Notes under the pieces: generated by a model
Seen by the model: only the letters and a program-made list of their open reading frames with translations
The model's database searches: none
What the model was told of the DNA's origin: nothing
Source: Minisyncoccota bacterium
GTDB taxonomy: Bacteria > Patescibacteriota > Minisyncoccia > Phycocordibacterales > UBA2100
Reading direction: 5' to 3'
Length of the DNA: 21,966 nucleotides
NCBI GenBank assembly: GCA_020058565.1
Contig: JAGVDT010000009.1
Coordinates: 1 to 21,966 of the forward strand
Translations under genes and position numbers: made by a program
Shown: in pieces, positions 1 through 7,006 of the stretch
Layout of the letters: the number at the start of each line of letters is the position of its first letter
Position numbering within the stretch: the first letter of the stretch is position 1

Positions 1-1128
1 GATCGAGAAGTCGGCGAGGTTTACCCTCGTATCGCAGTTGTAGTCGGCTGCCTCGTCGGCGGTATTCCAGCTCAGGAGAAATATCGAGAAGTCCACGAGG
101 TTCACTTTCTCGTCGTCATTCATGTCGGGTTTGCCGCATCCGGCAGGCGGCGCGGTGCCGACGTAAAAGCTAACAGCTTTTCCATACCCGCTCTTTACCG
201 TATTAGAAAATTGGAAAAGCGATTTTGCGGCGTGCGCGCCGTTTCCAAGGGACTTAGTGTCGACTTGAAGCGCCCAATCCCCTCCCTCGTCTGCATCCGC
301 ATCCAGGGAATTCTTGATCGAAGGAATCTGGGTAACCACATGCGCGGCCGGGGCAGTTTGCCCGGACAAGACTATGAGTCCGCCGGGAGCGACCTGGTCG
401 GGTGTTGCGGTAATGGTCGGAGGCAGGAAAATATTGGCCACGGTCGTTACCGCGCTCTGCACCACGTCAAAAACAGTTGTTTGCGTGATGGAGCTCACGC
501 CATAGCGGTCTTTCGCGTTGAAGCTGAAGGTCGCCGTCCCGGGCGTAATGTTGGTGGTCGTGAAAAGAAAATCGGCATTGGTGTCCGCCGTCACCGTGCC
601 AAATGCCTGCCCGTCGAGCAAAATATTTACGATACTGTTTGGGTACGCTTTGCCCCGCAAGACAACTTTCGTCAGTATTTCCCCTGAAATTTGCCCGGGT
701 ATAGCCGGCAGGGGCGCCACAGGACCGCGCGGAGGCGCTCCGACAGCGCGAGGCTGCACGGGCGTTTCTTCCATGCAAATATCCGAACAAAGGTCACCGG
801 AAGTATTGTTGCCGTCGTCGCACTGCTCTAGAAATCGCACCTGCAATATCCCGTCGCCGCAATACGGACCGAAACTTTGGCAATCCGGGTTGCACCGCCT
901 GGCGGAAGTGGAAGACGCATACCCGCCGATATTGAAAGCGGTGCCGTCGTCGCAAAGCTCGTCAGGACTATGAATGCCGTCTCCGCAAATATGCACTCGC
1001 AGTATAGTGGGTATGTCGAGCGCTGTTGCCTGCGTGCTAGCGTATACATACGCGCCCAGGATAAACCCGGAGGCAGCGAGTACGGAAAAAATTATCCGGC
1101 CAGCAAAAAGGGCTTTTCGGCCGAACAT
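1..1128 (-). CDS. Secreted protein with CGDG cysteine-rich repeats and a C-terminal dockerin (3' end cut by window edge)
   Basis: The frame is open from an ATG at 1128 to the window edge (376 codons, no stop). Residues 1-36 form a signal peptide: basic MFGRK, a hydrophobic stretch, then a likely cleavage after ATA. Residues 48-83 and 90-118 are two CGDG...CDDG...C cysteine-rich repeats of the DUF4215/Myxococcus cysteine-rich type. Residues 145-325 look like Ig/FN3-like beta-sandwich material. From about 331 a type I dockerin begins: the first calcium loop has D335, N337, D339, N343, D346, and the second has D362, N364, D366, N370, D373, with the window ending three residues later. Dockerins bind cohesin domains noncovalently; no cohesin is recognisable here. 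The ATG lies one base after the TAA of the upstream gene (TAAcATG), which suggests translational coupling. Domain calls are from visible motifs; the partner is unknown. Confidence 0.9.
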   Translation of the reverse strand, partial: MFGRKALFAGRIIFSVLAASGFILGAYVYASTQATALDIPTILRVHICGDGIHSPDELCDDGTAFNIGGYASSTSARRCNPDCQSFGPYCGDGILQVRFLEQCDDGNNTSGDLCSDICMEETPVQPRAVGAPPRGPVAPLPAIPGQISGEILTKVVLRGKAYPNSIVNILLDGQAFGTVTADTNADFLFTTTNITPGTATFSFNAKDRYGVSSITQTTVFDVVQSAVTTVANIFLPPTITATPDQVAPGGLIVLSGQTAPAAHVVTQIPSIKNSLDADADEGGDWALQVDTKSLGNGAHAAKSLFQFSNTVKSGYGKAVSFYVGTAPPAGCGKPDMNDDEKVNLVDFSIFLLSWNTADEAADYNCDTRVNLADFSI

Positions 1129-1129
1129 G

Positions 1130-2122
1130 TTATCTGCGGCGACGCTTGCGGCGCTGAAGCAGGAGGTAGAGGAAGAACCCGACAATCAATAGCGGGACGG
1201 CAAATACCGCGATGACCTTCAGTTTGTCGGTAACTGAAAGACCGTCAAAGCCGTAGCCTTCGTAGCCTGCTACTGTTCCCGGTGGCCCGATACTGAGGTG
1301 AAGCTGTCCTTGCTGAGCAATCTCCTCGTTTTTGTAAATAGTATATTTTGCTACGTAGAGACCGGGCGGCAAATGTGTGGGAAGCTCCGCCACTACTTCT
1401 TTCGTACCGAACGGCGGGATGCGTTCTATTCTATTTAGGTTGTCGGTTGATTCCAGTAAGCTTTCCATCTGGTTGTCATAGAGATCGAAATGTACCTTCG
1501 TCGGACCAAACTCCGTGTTGCCGGTGTTTTCGATCGTCATGAAGAAGCGGATTTTTCCTGGAAAATACAGTCCCCATTTTGTCCTCCCAGTTTCAAGGTC
1601 CGCCAGACGAATCCTTCTGACGTTAAAATCATATATCTTGTCGACCACCTTCATGCTCACGTCGACCTGCGCACCGAGCGCGATTGAGACGCCGCCGCCC
1701 TCAGGCACATCCCCGGAAGGAGCGGTGCGTATCCGTATGGTGCCTTTGTAGCTGTTGAATTCCGCATTGGCCGGGACACGGACGGTGATTTCGATTGGGA
1801 ATTGATTCTCGCCCTTAGGCAGCACAAATGACATTCCCTTGTCTACAGAAATCCAGTCCTGCGCGCCCGGAACATTTACGGTGATGGTCGTCTGAAGATC
1901 GGTATCCGGATCGGAACGGACAAGATTGATGGTTTGTTTATAGATAGTGCCGCGTGTAAGACGGTCATTATCGACATACGGCGGCGTAATCCCGAAGCCG
2001 GCATACGCGGGCGCCGCACTCACAAGATACGCCGTGAGAACAAGAAGCGGGAAAAAAAGCCTGCTGCGGAGCGAACTTTCGCGTTTTTTTGCGGCCTCAG
2101 CCTCTGGAGAACATATTCGCAT
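1130..2122 (-). CDS. Membrane-anchored Ig-like surface protein, DUF916/DUF3324 (WxL-interacting)-like layout
   Basis: 330 residues. Residues 19-41 are a signal peptide with likely cleavage after AYA. Residues 42-160 form a first beta-sandwich beginning GFGITPPYV, and 160-280 a second one (KIRFFMTIENTGNTEFGP). A single membrane helix spans 301-322, followed by the stop-transfer tail RRKRRRR, so the Ig domains face outside. Signal, two Ig-like domains, helix and basic tail is the layout of DUF916/DUF3324 proteins, which in Firmicutes work with WxL-domain proteins. I infer the similarity from architecture and have no alignment score. The start is fixed: an in-frame TAA lies six bases upstream, and no other ATG, GTG or TTG occurs before the signal peptide. 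It sits 33 bases after a secreted protein and one base before a dockerin protein. It could instead be a generic adhesin-like membrane protein. Confidence 0.88.
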   Translation of the reverse strand: MRICSPEAEAAKKRESSLRSRLFFPLLVLTAYLVSAAPAYAGFGITPPYVDNDRLTRGTIYKQTINLVRSDPDTDLQTTITVNVPGAQDWISVDKGMSFVLPKGENQFPIEITVRVPANAEFNSYKGTIRIRTAPSGDVPEGGGVSIALGAQVDVSMKVVDKIYDFNVRRIRLADLETGRTKWGLYFPGKIRFFMTIENTGNTEFGPTKVHFDLYDNQMESLLESTDNLNRIERIPPFGTKEVVAELPTHLPPGLYVAKYTIYKNEEIAQQGQLHLSIGPPGTVAGYEGYGFDGLSVTDKLKVIAVFAVPLLIVGFFLYLLLQRRKRRRR

Positions 2123-2155
2123 AGATTAGAGCATGCTGGATGATTTTCATGCCCT

Positions 2156-4108
2156 TTACTGCCAATACAAACTATTGCTCTTAGTAGCAATGATCGAGTT
2201 AACCCCCGAATAGTCGCCCGCCCGGGTGATGGTTATCGGCACTTGGATAGCCCAGAGCGTGTCTTTGGTCTCCGGAGAAGAAGTCACCGTCGTCTTCAGG
2301 ACATGTATTTCAAAGAGTGTCGGCGAGCTTGACGAAGTAAGTGCGGTGGCGTTTGCGTAGGAAACGGTTGAGGTCGCAAATTTCTGGAAACTGGCAAGGA
2401 TGGTCGAGGTCCCCGCTGCAAGTCCGGTAGCGCCCCAGGCGTGATCACAATAATCGGGGCTGTTGAGCCAGTTGGGGCACATGGTATCGCCGTAGAGGTT
2501 TTCGTCGAGGCCGACGTTACCGAGCGCTAGCAGATCGGTCGATGTGGCTGTAGAAAGCGGGTCGATCTGATCGCCCGGTTGCAACCCGCCATAGGCGATG
2601 GAACTCTCCGTCACGTCAAAAGCCAAGAAGCTCGCCAGATCGTTTCCGGTCTGGGCCTCAACCTGCGTGCTTGTGGCAAAATCATCGTCGATAGCCTGGA
2701 CCGCGGCCAGCCAATCCTGAGCTGCATAGAAACTTCCTACGTCCGTAGCGTCCGCGTTGTACCAGAGCTCAAATGTACAGGTCCACGTGACCGTAGCGCT
2801 GGTCGAAAGACACGAGCCGGTTTGCGTACACGAAATGTACGATCGAGAATCAATGCTCGGGTAGCATTGGTTTGTATTGAAATCGCTGGTGGTCTGGCAC
2901 AAATTCCTGGTGACTCCGGAACGGTAAATGGTCGTTGTGGCCGAAGAAATTTCGTTGCCATCCGTAATGTTCCTGCAGCTGTTGTTATCGGTTACGGTAA
3001 AAGTCACCGTGTAAGGTCCCGAGGTCGATTGAGGCCGGAAAAGATAAATGTCCGTTGTGGTACCTACGCTTATGAGCGAGGCGTCAATCGTTGGCGCAAC
3101 GTTGCTGACCGTAATAGAGCTATTTGCCCCCTGGTTGGTAGAAGTCGCTGCAAGCGAGCCCTGGTCCATGAGGTACAAAAACGCGCTGTAGACGCCGTCG
3201 CGATACGGTATGGTGATCGGCGCCGACGTCGCGACGTCGATGGTCGGAGTTGCGCCCGATGCCAGCACTCCAGTCGATGTCGCCCACGCGCCGGTCCCCG
3301 TACAGCCGGAAGAGGTCGCAAAACTTGCCTGTCGGCAGACATGGAGCGTCAAAGTATCGCCTCCGCGAATACGATCGGTGTCTGTGGCAGTAGTCGTCCA
3401 GGTCACGCTCTGGCCTGGATCTTTCGGACTATCGTTTAGGTAGGTCAAGAACGCCGGCGGATGATTGATGACGAAAGGTGAGGCACTGTCGGGATGCCCA
3501 GTACCGACACCACTGTGCGGCGAGTCGGTCGCATCGTAGTTCGTGGCTAGAGGATTGCATTTGGGGAGCGTGATGTTGCCGTCGCAGACAAAGCCGTACC
3601 AATCATTGCTTTCATTTACAAACTGCCCCGTTTCCGTCGTCGTCGTAGCTGCTGTAGCTTCGACACCGCTTGCTGTCTGGGATGATACTGCCCACTGATT
3701 GCCCGCGCCACCGTCGCAATCGGGGGCAGCACTTACGTTTGGAGTGGGTGTGACGCTGGTCTTGCAGATAATGAGCCAGTACGGATCAAGGTTGGAGTCG
3801 TCGGCGGTTCCGGAGAAATACAACACGGCACCCGCGTTTGTCGGTGTACTGGTAGCAGAAGCAACGTATTCGTGCGCGTTTATAGTCCACTGCGGCGGCG
3901 TATTGAGCACGGTTACGGAGGTATTCACGTTGTCAGCCTGAGCCAAGGGAATCAAAATTTGGAAATATGCGCCGAATGTCGAAGTGGTGATGAGCGCACC
4001 GCCTAAAACAGTGACAAGCGTCACCTTCCCGGCACTCATTTCGGCTCTTTTCAACCAATGTAAATAAGCTCGAAATCGCTTCGGCATAGTACAGAACAAT
4101 CTTAGCAT
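2156..4108 (-). CDS. Secreted Cys-containing Ig-like protein sharing the giant protein's C-terminal module
   Basis: 650 residues. A basic N-terminus is followed by a hydrophobic segment (about 28-56) with likely cleavage after AQA, so it is exported. Residues 60-345 look like repeated beta-sandwich domains with paired cysteines (115/131, 175/184, 258/269), plausible disulfides outside the cell. Residues 365-645 match the C-terminus of the giant protein: TVTDNN, then TTTIYRSGV, a cysteine-rich strand, QDWLAAVQAIDD, a YGGL-type strand opening, and a final VPITITRAGDYSGVNS. No LPXTG, C-terminal helix or other anchor is visible. The ATG is preceded by GAAGG at 4115-4119, six bases away, the clearest ribosome binding site among the long genes here, which favours this start over Met8 or Met24. 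The 82-base gap upstream is AT-rich and may hold a promoter, but no convincing -35/-10 pair is visible. Confidence 0.9.
   Translation of the reverse strand: MLRLFCTMPKRFRAYLHWLKRAEMSAGKVTLVTVLGGALITTSTFGAYFQILIPLAQADNVNTSVTVLNTPPQWTINAHEYVASATSTPTNAGAVLYFSGTADDSNLDPYWLIICKTSVTPTPNVSAAPDCDGGAGNQWAVSSQTASGVEATAATTTTETGQFVNESNDWYGFVCDGNITLPKCNPLATNYDATDSPHSGVGTGHPDSASPFVINHPPAFLTYLNDSPKDPGQSVTWTTTATDTDRIRGGDTLTLHVCRQASFATSSGCTGTGAWATSTGVLASGATPTIDVATSAPITIPYRDGVYSAFLYLMDQGSLAATSTNQGANSSITVSNVAPTIDASLISVGTTTDIYLFRPQSTSGPYTVTFTVTDNNSCRNITDGNEISSATTTIYRSGVTRNLCQTTSDFNTNQCYPSIDSRSYISCTQTGSCLSTSATVTWTCTFELWYNADATDVGSFYAAQDWLAAVQAIDDDFATSTQVEAQTGNDLASFLAFDVTESSIAYGGLQPGDQIDPLSTATSTDLLALGNVGLDENLYGDTMCPNWLNSPDYCDHAWGATGLAAGTSTILASFQKFATSTVSYANATALTSSSSPTLFEIHVLKTTVTSSPETKDTLWAIQVPITITRAGDYSGVNSIIATKSNSLYWQ
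2160..3016 (-). other. Shared C-terminal module, copy in the 650-residue protein
   Basis: Residues about 365-645 of the 650-residue protein. Landmarks shared in order with the giant protein's C-terminus: TVTDNN; a T-rich strand ending IYRSGV; a Cys-rich segment with CY; a WYNADATDVG / YFAEPTDAG strand; AxxWLAxxxxxDD; a beta-strand with GxL and G; and a last strand with IxxP followed by YSGVN / YTGIN. The second half resembles WxL-type and other surface-associated C-terminal beta domains but lacks a canonical WxL motif. Retention on two otherwise different secreted proteins suggests attachment or assembly rather than ligand binding; that is inference. Confidence 0.75.
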
Positions 4109-4114
4109 CGACCA

Positions 4115-4119
4115 CCTTC
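4115..4119 (-). promoter_or_regulatory. Ribosome binding site for the 650-residue secreted protein
   Basis: GAAGG on the minus strand, six bases before the ATG at 4108. The other long genes here mostly lack such a site and probably depend on coupling, so this one suggests independent translation initiation after the ABC transporter genes. Confidence 0.55.
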
Positions 4120-4190
4120 AGAGAGTCTCGCTCGTGGGGATAACAATCTTGAAAATAGTAAGCAAAATAAAGAAATCTTGGCAGTTCCGC

Positions 4191-5399
4191 CTATTTGTAT
4201 CTGATCGCGTCGAGCGGGTTGATTTTCGCTGCCCGCCGCGCAGGAAACATGCCGGTCAATAGCCCGACAATCGATGAAAATGCTGCGATAAAGAGGAGAA
4301 ATACCAGTGGGTATCGAAAAATGCGCACTGCTTCGCCGCCAAAATTGCTGGCAACCAATCCTAGCCCGGCATTGGCTATCTCGCCTATGCCAACGCCAAT
4401 AAGGATGCCGACCATCCCGCCCAAAAAACCTACTATCGTTGCTTCTGCCGCAAAAAGTATGACGATATCGCGCGAGGATGCGCCGATCGTCCTCATAATG
4501 CCGATCTCGGCGGTGCGCTCGAGAAGGGTTACGGTCATGGTATTAAACATACCGATAGCCGAAACGGTTAGAGCGATGGAGCCGAACACCGCCAAAACCA
4601 CCTGAATACCTTGGAAGATTTTATTGGCTTGGTCGACGGTTTTTGATAGAGCGGTAACGGTAAAGCCTTTGGCCAGAATCTCGTCTTGAACCGGGGCCAG
4701 GAATTTTCCGTCCTTGACGCGCACCTGCGCGCGATCGTAGTAGGCCACCTCGAAATGCGACTGGAATTCATCGAGGGTGATGTTGGCAGCAAGCGTTGAT
4801 TGATCTTCGAGGACGCCTTTTATCGTGTATTGTTTCTGCACATTGACTTCGTTGGTCTGATCAGTACCCGGGATCGGCACAAAAGCGCGAAACGACAAAG
4901 TCTTGCCTACCGCGCTCGCCGGATCCGTGACGCCAAACAGGCTCAAGAGCCCCGCGGTAACCAGCACTTTATCTCGGTCGTCTGTTGCAGACTTTTCAGT
5001 GAATATCTCGCCGGCAATCACTTTTGCCCCCGTGTATAAGAAATATGACGCTTTCATACCCTGTGCGTTGGCATTTCCCGTCAGGCCGTCGTAGGTGATA
5101 AGCGCCGTGTACGTGACCATCGGGGAAACATCTTTGACCTGCGCATTTGCCGCAAGCGAATCTATCGTGGCCTGATCCAAAACCACCGTGCGGGAGACCG
5201 GATTGGAGACATTGAGCGACAGGAGCGATTCTCCAAAAACGATGCGCTCAAGGATTATCCCCTGCAGCCCGAAGCCAAGTCCCACGAGGGCCACCACCGC
5301 GCCCGTGCCAACACCCATGCCCACGATCGTAAGCCACGTACGCGACGGGTTCGTCTTGAACATACGAGTACTGAGCATTGCGATATCTGGTAACCTCAT
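4191..5399 (-). CDS. ABC transporter permease, MacB/FtsX type
   Basis: 402 residues, the usual size for this family. A membrane helix at about 22-46 follows a short amphipathic N-terminus. A large outside domain (about 47-262, MacB periplasmic-core-like) comes next, then three C-terminal helices at about 264-290, 311-341 and 363-384. Family signatures are clear: the coupling segment ERTAEIGIMRTIGAS (294-308) contacts the ATPase, and the C-terminus FPARRAAKINPLDAIRY is typical of MacB/LolC/FtsX-like permeases. Such proteins act by mechanotransmission, coupling ATP hydrolysis to movement of the outside domain, rather than as classical pores. The ATPase gene lies just upstream. No MacA-like fusion protein is present in the window, and an outer membrane target is unlikely if this is a CPR cell. 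Substrate unknown. The start has no ribosome binding site, but its ATG overlaps the stop of a mini-ORF as ATGA. Confidence 0.95.
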   Translation of the reverse strand: MRLPDIAMLSTRMFKTNPSRTWLTIVGMGVGTGAVVALVGLGFGLQGIILERIVFGESLLSLNVSNPVSRTVVLDQATIDSLAANAQVKDVSPMVTYTALITYDGLTGNANAQGMKASYFLYTGAKVIAGEIFTEKSATDDRDKVLVTAGLLSLFGVTDPASAVGKTLSFRAFVPIPGTDQTNEVNVQKQYTIKGVLEDQSTLAANITLDEFQSHFEVAYYDRAQVRVKDGKFLAPVQDEILAKGFTVTALSKTVDQANKIFQGIQVVLAVFGSIALTVSAIGMFNTMTVTLLERTAEIGIMRTIGASSRDIVILFAAEATIVGFLGGMVGILIGVGIGEIANAGLGLVASNFGGEAVRIFRYPLVFLLFIAAFSSIVGLLTGMFPARRAAKINPLDAIRYK

Positions 5400-5497
5400 A
5401 TCGTGATATTTGAAATCGCGCTGGGAAATGAATCTTTAAACGACTTATTTTCCTTCGCCGTATACTGTATACCGTATACTGTATACTGCATTTTCAT
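5396..5497 (-). CDS. Candidate 33-residue coupling mini-ORF between ATPase and permease
   Basis: An ATG at 5497 overlaps the TGA stop of the ATPase (ATGA). The frame stays open for 33 codons, beginning MKMQYTVYGIQYT, and stops at a TGA that overlaps the permease ATG, again as ATGA. It fills the 94-base spacer and runs through a 7-bp tandem repeat. It may act as a translational relay, since the permease has no visible ribosome binding site. The peptide shows no known domain, so the open frame could be chance. Confidence 0.3.
   Translation of the reverse strand: MKMQYTVYGIQYTAKENKSFKDSFPSAISNITI
5461..5488. repeat. Heptanucleotide tandem repeat (TATACYG)x4
   Basis: Four exact 7-bp units in phase on the plus strand: TATACTG, TATACCG, TATACTG, TATACTG. 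The core GTATAC is palindromic. The array sits in the short spacer between the ABC ATPase and permease genes. Because seven is not a multiple of three, gain or loss of one unit would change the frame of the mini-ORF that crosses it. Confidence 0.85.
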
Positions 5498-6843
5498 GAG
5501 TGTGCTCCCTTAAGCTCATTGGCCTGTATCTTGTAGCCGCCTTGGGCGATTAGTTTTTCCAAATGCCGGGCCAAAAGGTACGCTTCGTGCTCGCGGAACG
5601 CCGCACCGTCCAGATGAAACGGCAGCACCAGTTTTTCCTCGAATTCGGTCGCTTTTAATATACCGCCCACTCGCTCGCCGACCGCCGTCTGGAGCACTAT
5701 TTTCTGCTCGAGCGAAGCATCCACGCCGATTTCCTGATGCAAATACTCAATGATCCTGTCAATATATCTTTTTTGGTGCATAAACCGATCATCTTCGTTG
5801 ATGGTTTCCCTGAAGCGCCGTACATCCTGCGAATGCGCAACCAGTTTGAACACTTTCTTCGCCATCATACGAGACGTTTCTTCCGAAAGACCCATCCCGC
5901 CGTTTGAAGTCCGGCGACTCAGGAAATGAAAAAAGGTTTCCTCATCAATAGAGCCTTTCAACACCTCCAAAACCCAGCGCTCCATGTTTTCCAGCTCGGT
6001 GAAACCGACCTCCTGCGTGGCGAAATTCACGACACTTTTAACCTTCAGTTCTATTGGGTCAAGATATGGATACAGCCTAGTTAGCTGCTCTATTTCCGTT
6101 TCTATCGCCTCGCCTGGCTTGAGCCTTTTTATCTGAGCCTTGGCGGGATTCACTGCAATGCGGCGCATGACGCCGTCACGCATGTAGAAGACGCGATGCG
6201 CATAGGGCAAATGCGCCGCGTTATGCGTGACCAATATCACGGTTTTTCGATATTTTTCGTTTACTTCCAGGAAAGATTCCATAACGTGGTGCGATGAAAT
6301 CGAGTCGAGGTTACCCACCGGCTCATCAGCCAAAAGTATTTCAGGGTCATTCACCAGCGCCCTAGCAACGGAGACGCGCTGCTGTTGGCCGCCAGACATC
6401 ATCATCGGCAGTTTGTCTTCGAGGCGCTCAGGAATGCCGAATCGGCGCAGAAGTTCCGACGCGCGAGCATTGCGCTCGGCAGGAGGCCGCCCCAAAAAAA
6501 GCCGCGGCAGTGCGACGTTGTCGAGAACGGAAAGCGACATAATGAGGTTGAACTGCTGGTACACTATGCCGATCACCGACTGCTGGTATCGGTTCATGTC
6601 CTGAGGCCTATACGCGTAAATATCCTCGCCTTTTACCCACATATGGCCGCTCTCCGGGGGGATTCCTCCCATGATTGTATAGAGAAGTGTGGATTTGCCG
6701 CATCCGGACGGACCGAAAAGGATTATGTATTCGCGCGGGTATATTTCTCCCTTGATGTGCTGGAGCGCGTTGAATTCGTTGGCTTTGCCTTTGTTGTAGG
6801 TAATTACCAAATCGTCTATATGAATGTCGAGTTTGTGCGCCAT
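5494..6843 (-). CDS. ABC transporter ATPase (MacB/LolD-like) with a ~220-residue C-terminal extension
   Basis: 449 residues from the ATG at 6843. Walker A GPSGCGKST (44-52), Q-loop YQQF (95-98), signature MSGGQQQR (149-156), Walker B ILLADEP (169-175) and H-loop His207 are all intact, so it should hydrolyse ATP. These features match the LolD/MacB/FtsE class, and the next gene is a MacB-fold permease. Family members are usually about 220-250 residues long; here residues 230-449 are an added, mainly helical, charged region that I do not recognise. It may regulate the transporter or bind a partner. An upstream TTG would add 15 residues (FRISDFDIRI...), but those codons come from a 7-bp intergenic repeat, so I chose the ATG giving MAHKLDIHI. 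It ends in TGA, showing that TGA is a stop here. Confidence 0.95.
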   Translation of the reverse strand: MAHKLDIHIDDLVITYNKGKANEFNALQHIKGEIYPREYIILFGPSGCGKSTLLYTIMGGIPPESGHMWVKGEDIYAYRPQDMNRYQQSVIGIVYQQFNLIMSLSVLDNVALPRLFLGRPPAERNARASELLRRFGIPERLEDKLPMMMSGGQQQRVSVARALVNDPEILLADEPVGNLDSISSHHVMESFLEVNEKYRKTVILVTHNAAHLPYAHRVFYMRDGVMRRIAVNPAKAQIKRLKPGEAIETEIEQLTRLYPYLDPIELKVKSVVNFATQEVGFTELENMERWVLEVLKGSIDEETFFHFLSRRTSNGGMGLSEETSRMMAKKVFKLVAHSQDVRRFRETINEDDRFMHQKRYIDRIIEYLHQEIGVDASLEQKIVLQTAVGERVGGILKATEFEEKLVLPFHLDGAAFREHEAYLLARHLEKLIAQGGYKIQANELKGAHS

Positions 6844-6854
6844 ATCTTCAGAAA

Positions 6855-7001
6855 GAATTCGAATATCGAAATCCGAAATCCGAAACAATATTTAAATCCA
6901 AAATATTAAACCTCGAAACTTGATTCGGTTTTTTGTTTTGGATTTGAATCATTTTCATGTTTTGGATTTGTCTCGGATTTAGTGCTTCGGATTTCGGATT
7001 T
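6855..7001. repeat. AT-rich spacer with heptamer repeats arranged as a long inverted repeat
   Basis: Plus-strand 6855-6882 reads as four in-phase 7-mers: GAATTCG, AATATCG, AAATCCG, AAATCCG. Plus-strand 6972-6999 reads CTCGGAT, TTAGTGC, TTCGGAT, TTCGGAT. Positions 6869-6884 and 6986-7001 are perfect 16-bp inverted complements separated by 101 bases. A 13-bp direct repeat (TGTTTTGGATTTG) lies inside the loop at 6934-6946 and 6958-6970. The block fills the 163-base gap between the FN3 gene and the ATPase gene and is far richer in A+T than the flanking coding DNA. It could be an RNA hairpin that stabilises or attenuates the transcript, or a selfish intergenic repeat. Confidence 0.8.
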
Positions 7002-7006
7002 TCTAT

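Noticed and set aside
2039..2122. Frameshift at the A7 run in the N-terminus of the 330-residue protein
   Set aside because: The current frame gives a good signal peptide from the only available ATG, and the alternative frame stops after 17 codons.
2579..3439. Long plus-strand open frame of 286 codons
   Set aside because: It lies antisense to the 650-residue secreted protein, and its translation is Arg-rich with no domain or signal. It is a composition shadow.
4109..4190. Promoter before the 650-residue gene
   Set aside because: The spacer is AT-rich, but the best -35/-10 candidates match only about half of each consensus, so it was not called as a feature.
6844..6888. TTG start at 6888 adding 15 residues to the ABC ATPase
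   Set aside because: The added codons are heptamer repeat sequence, and the family N-terminus begins naturally at the ATG at 6843.
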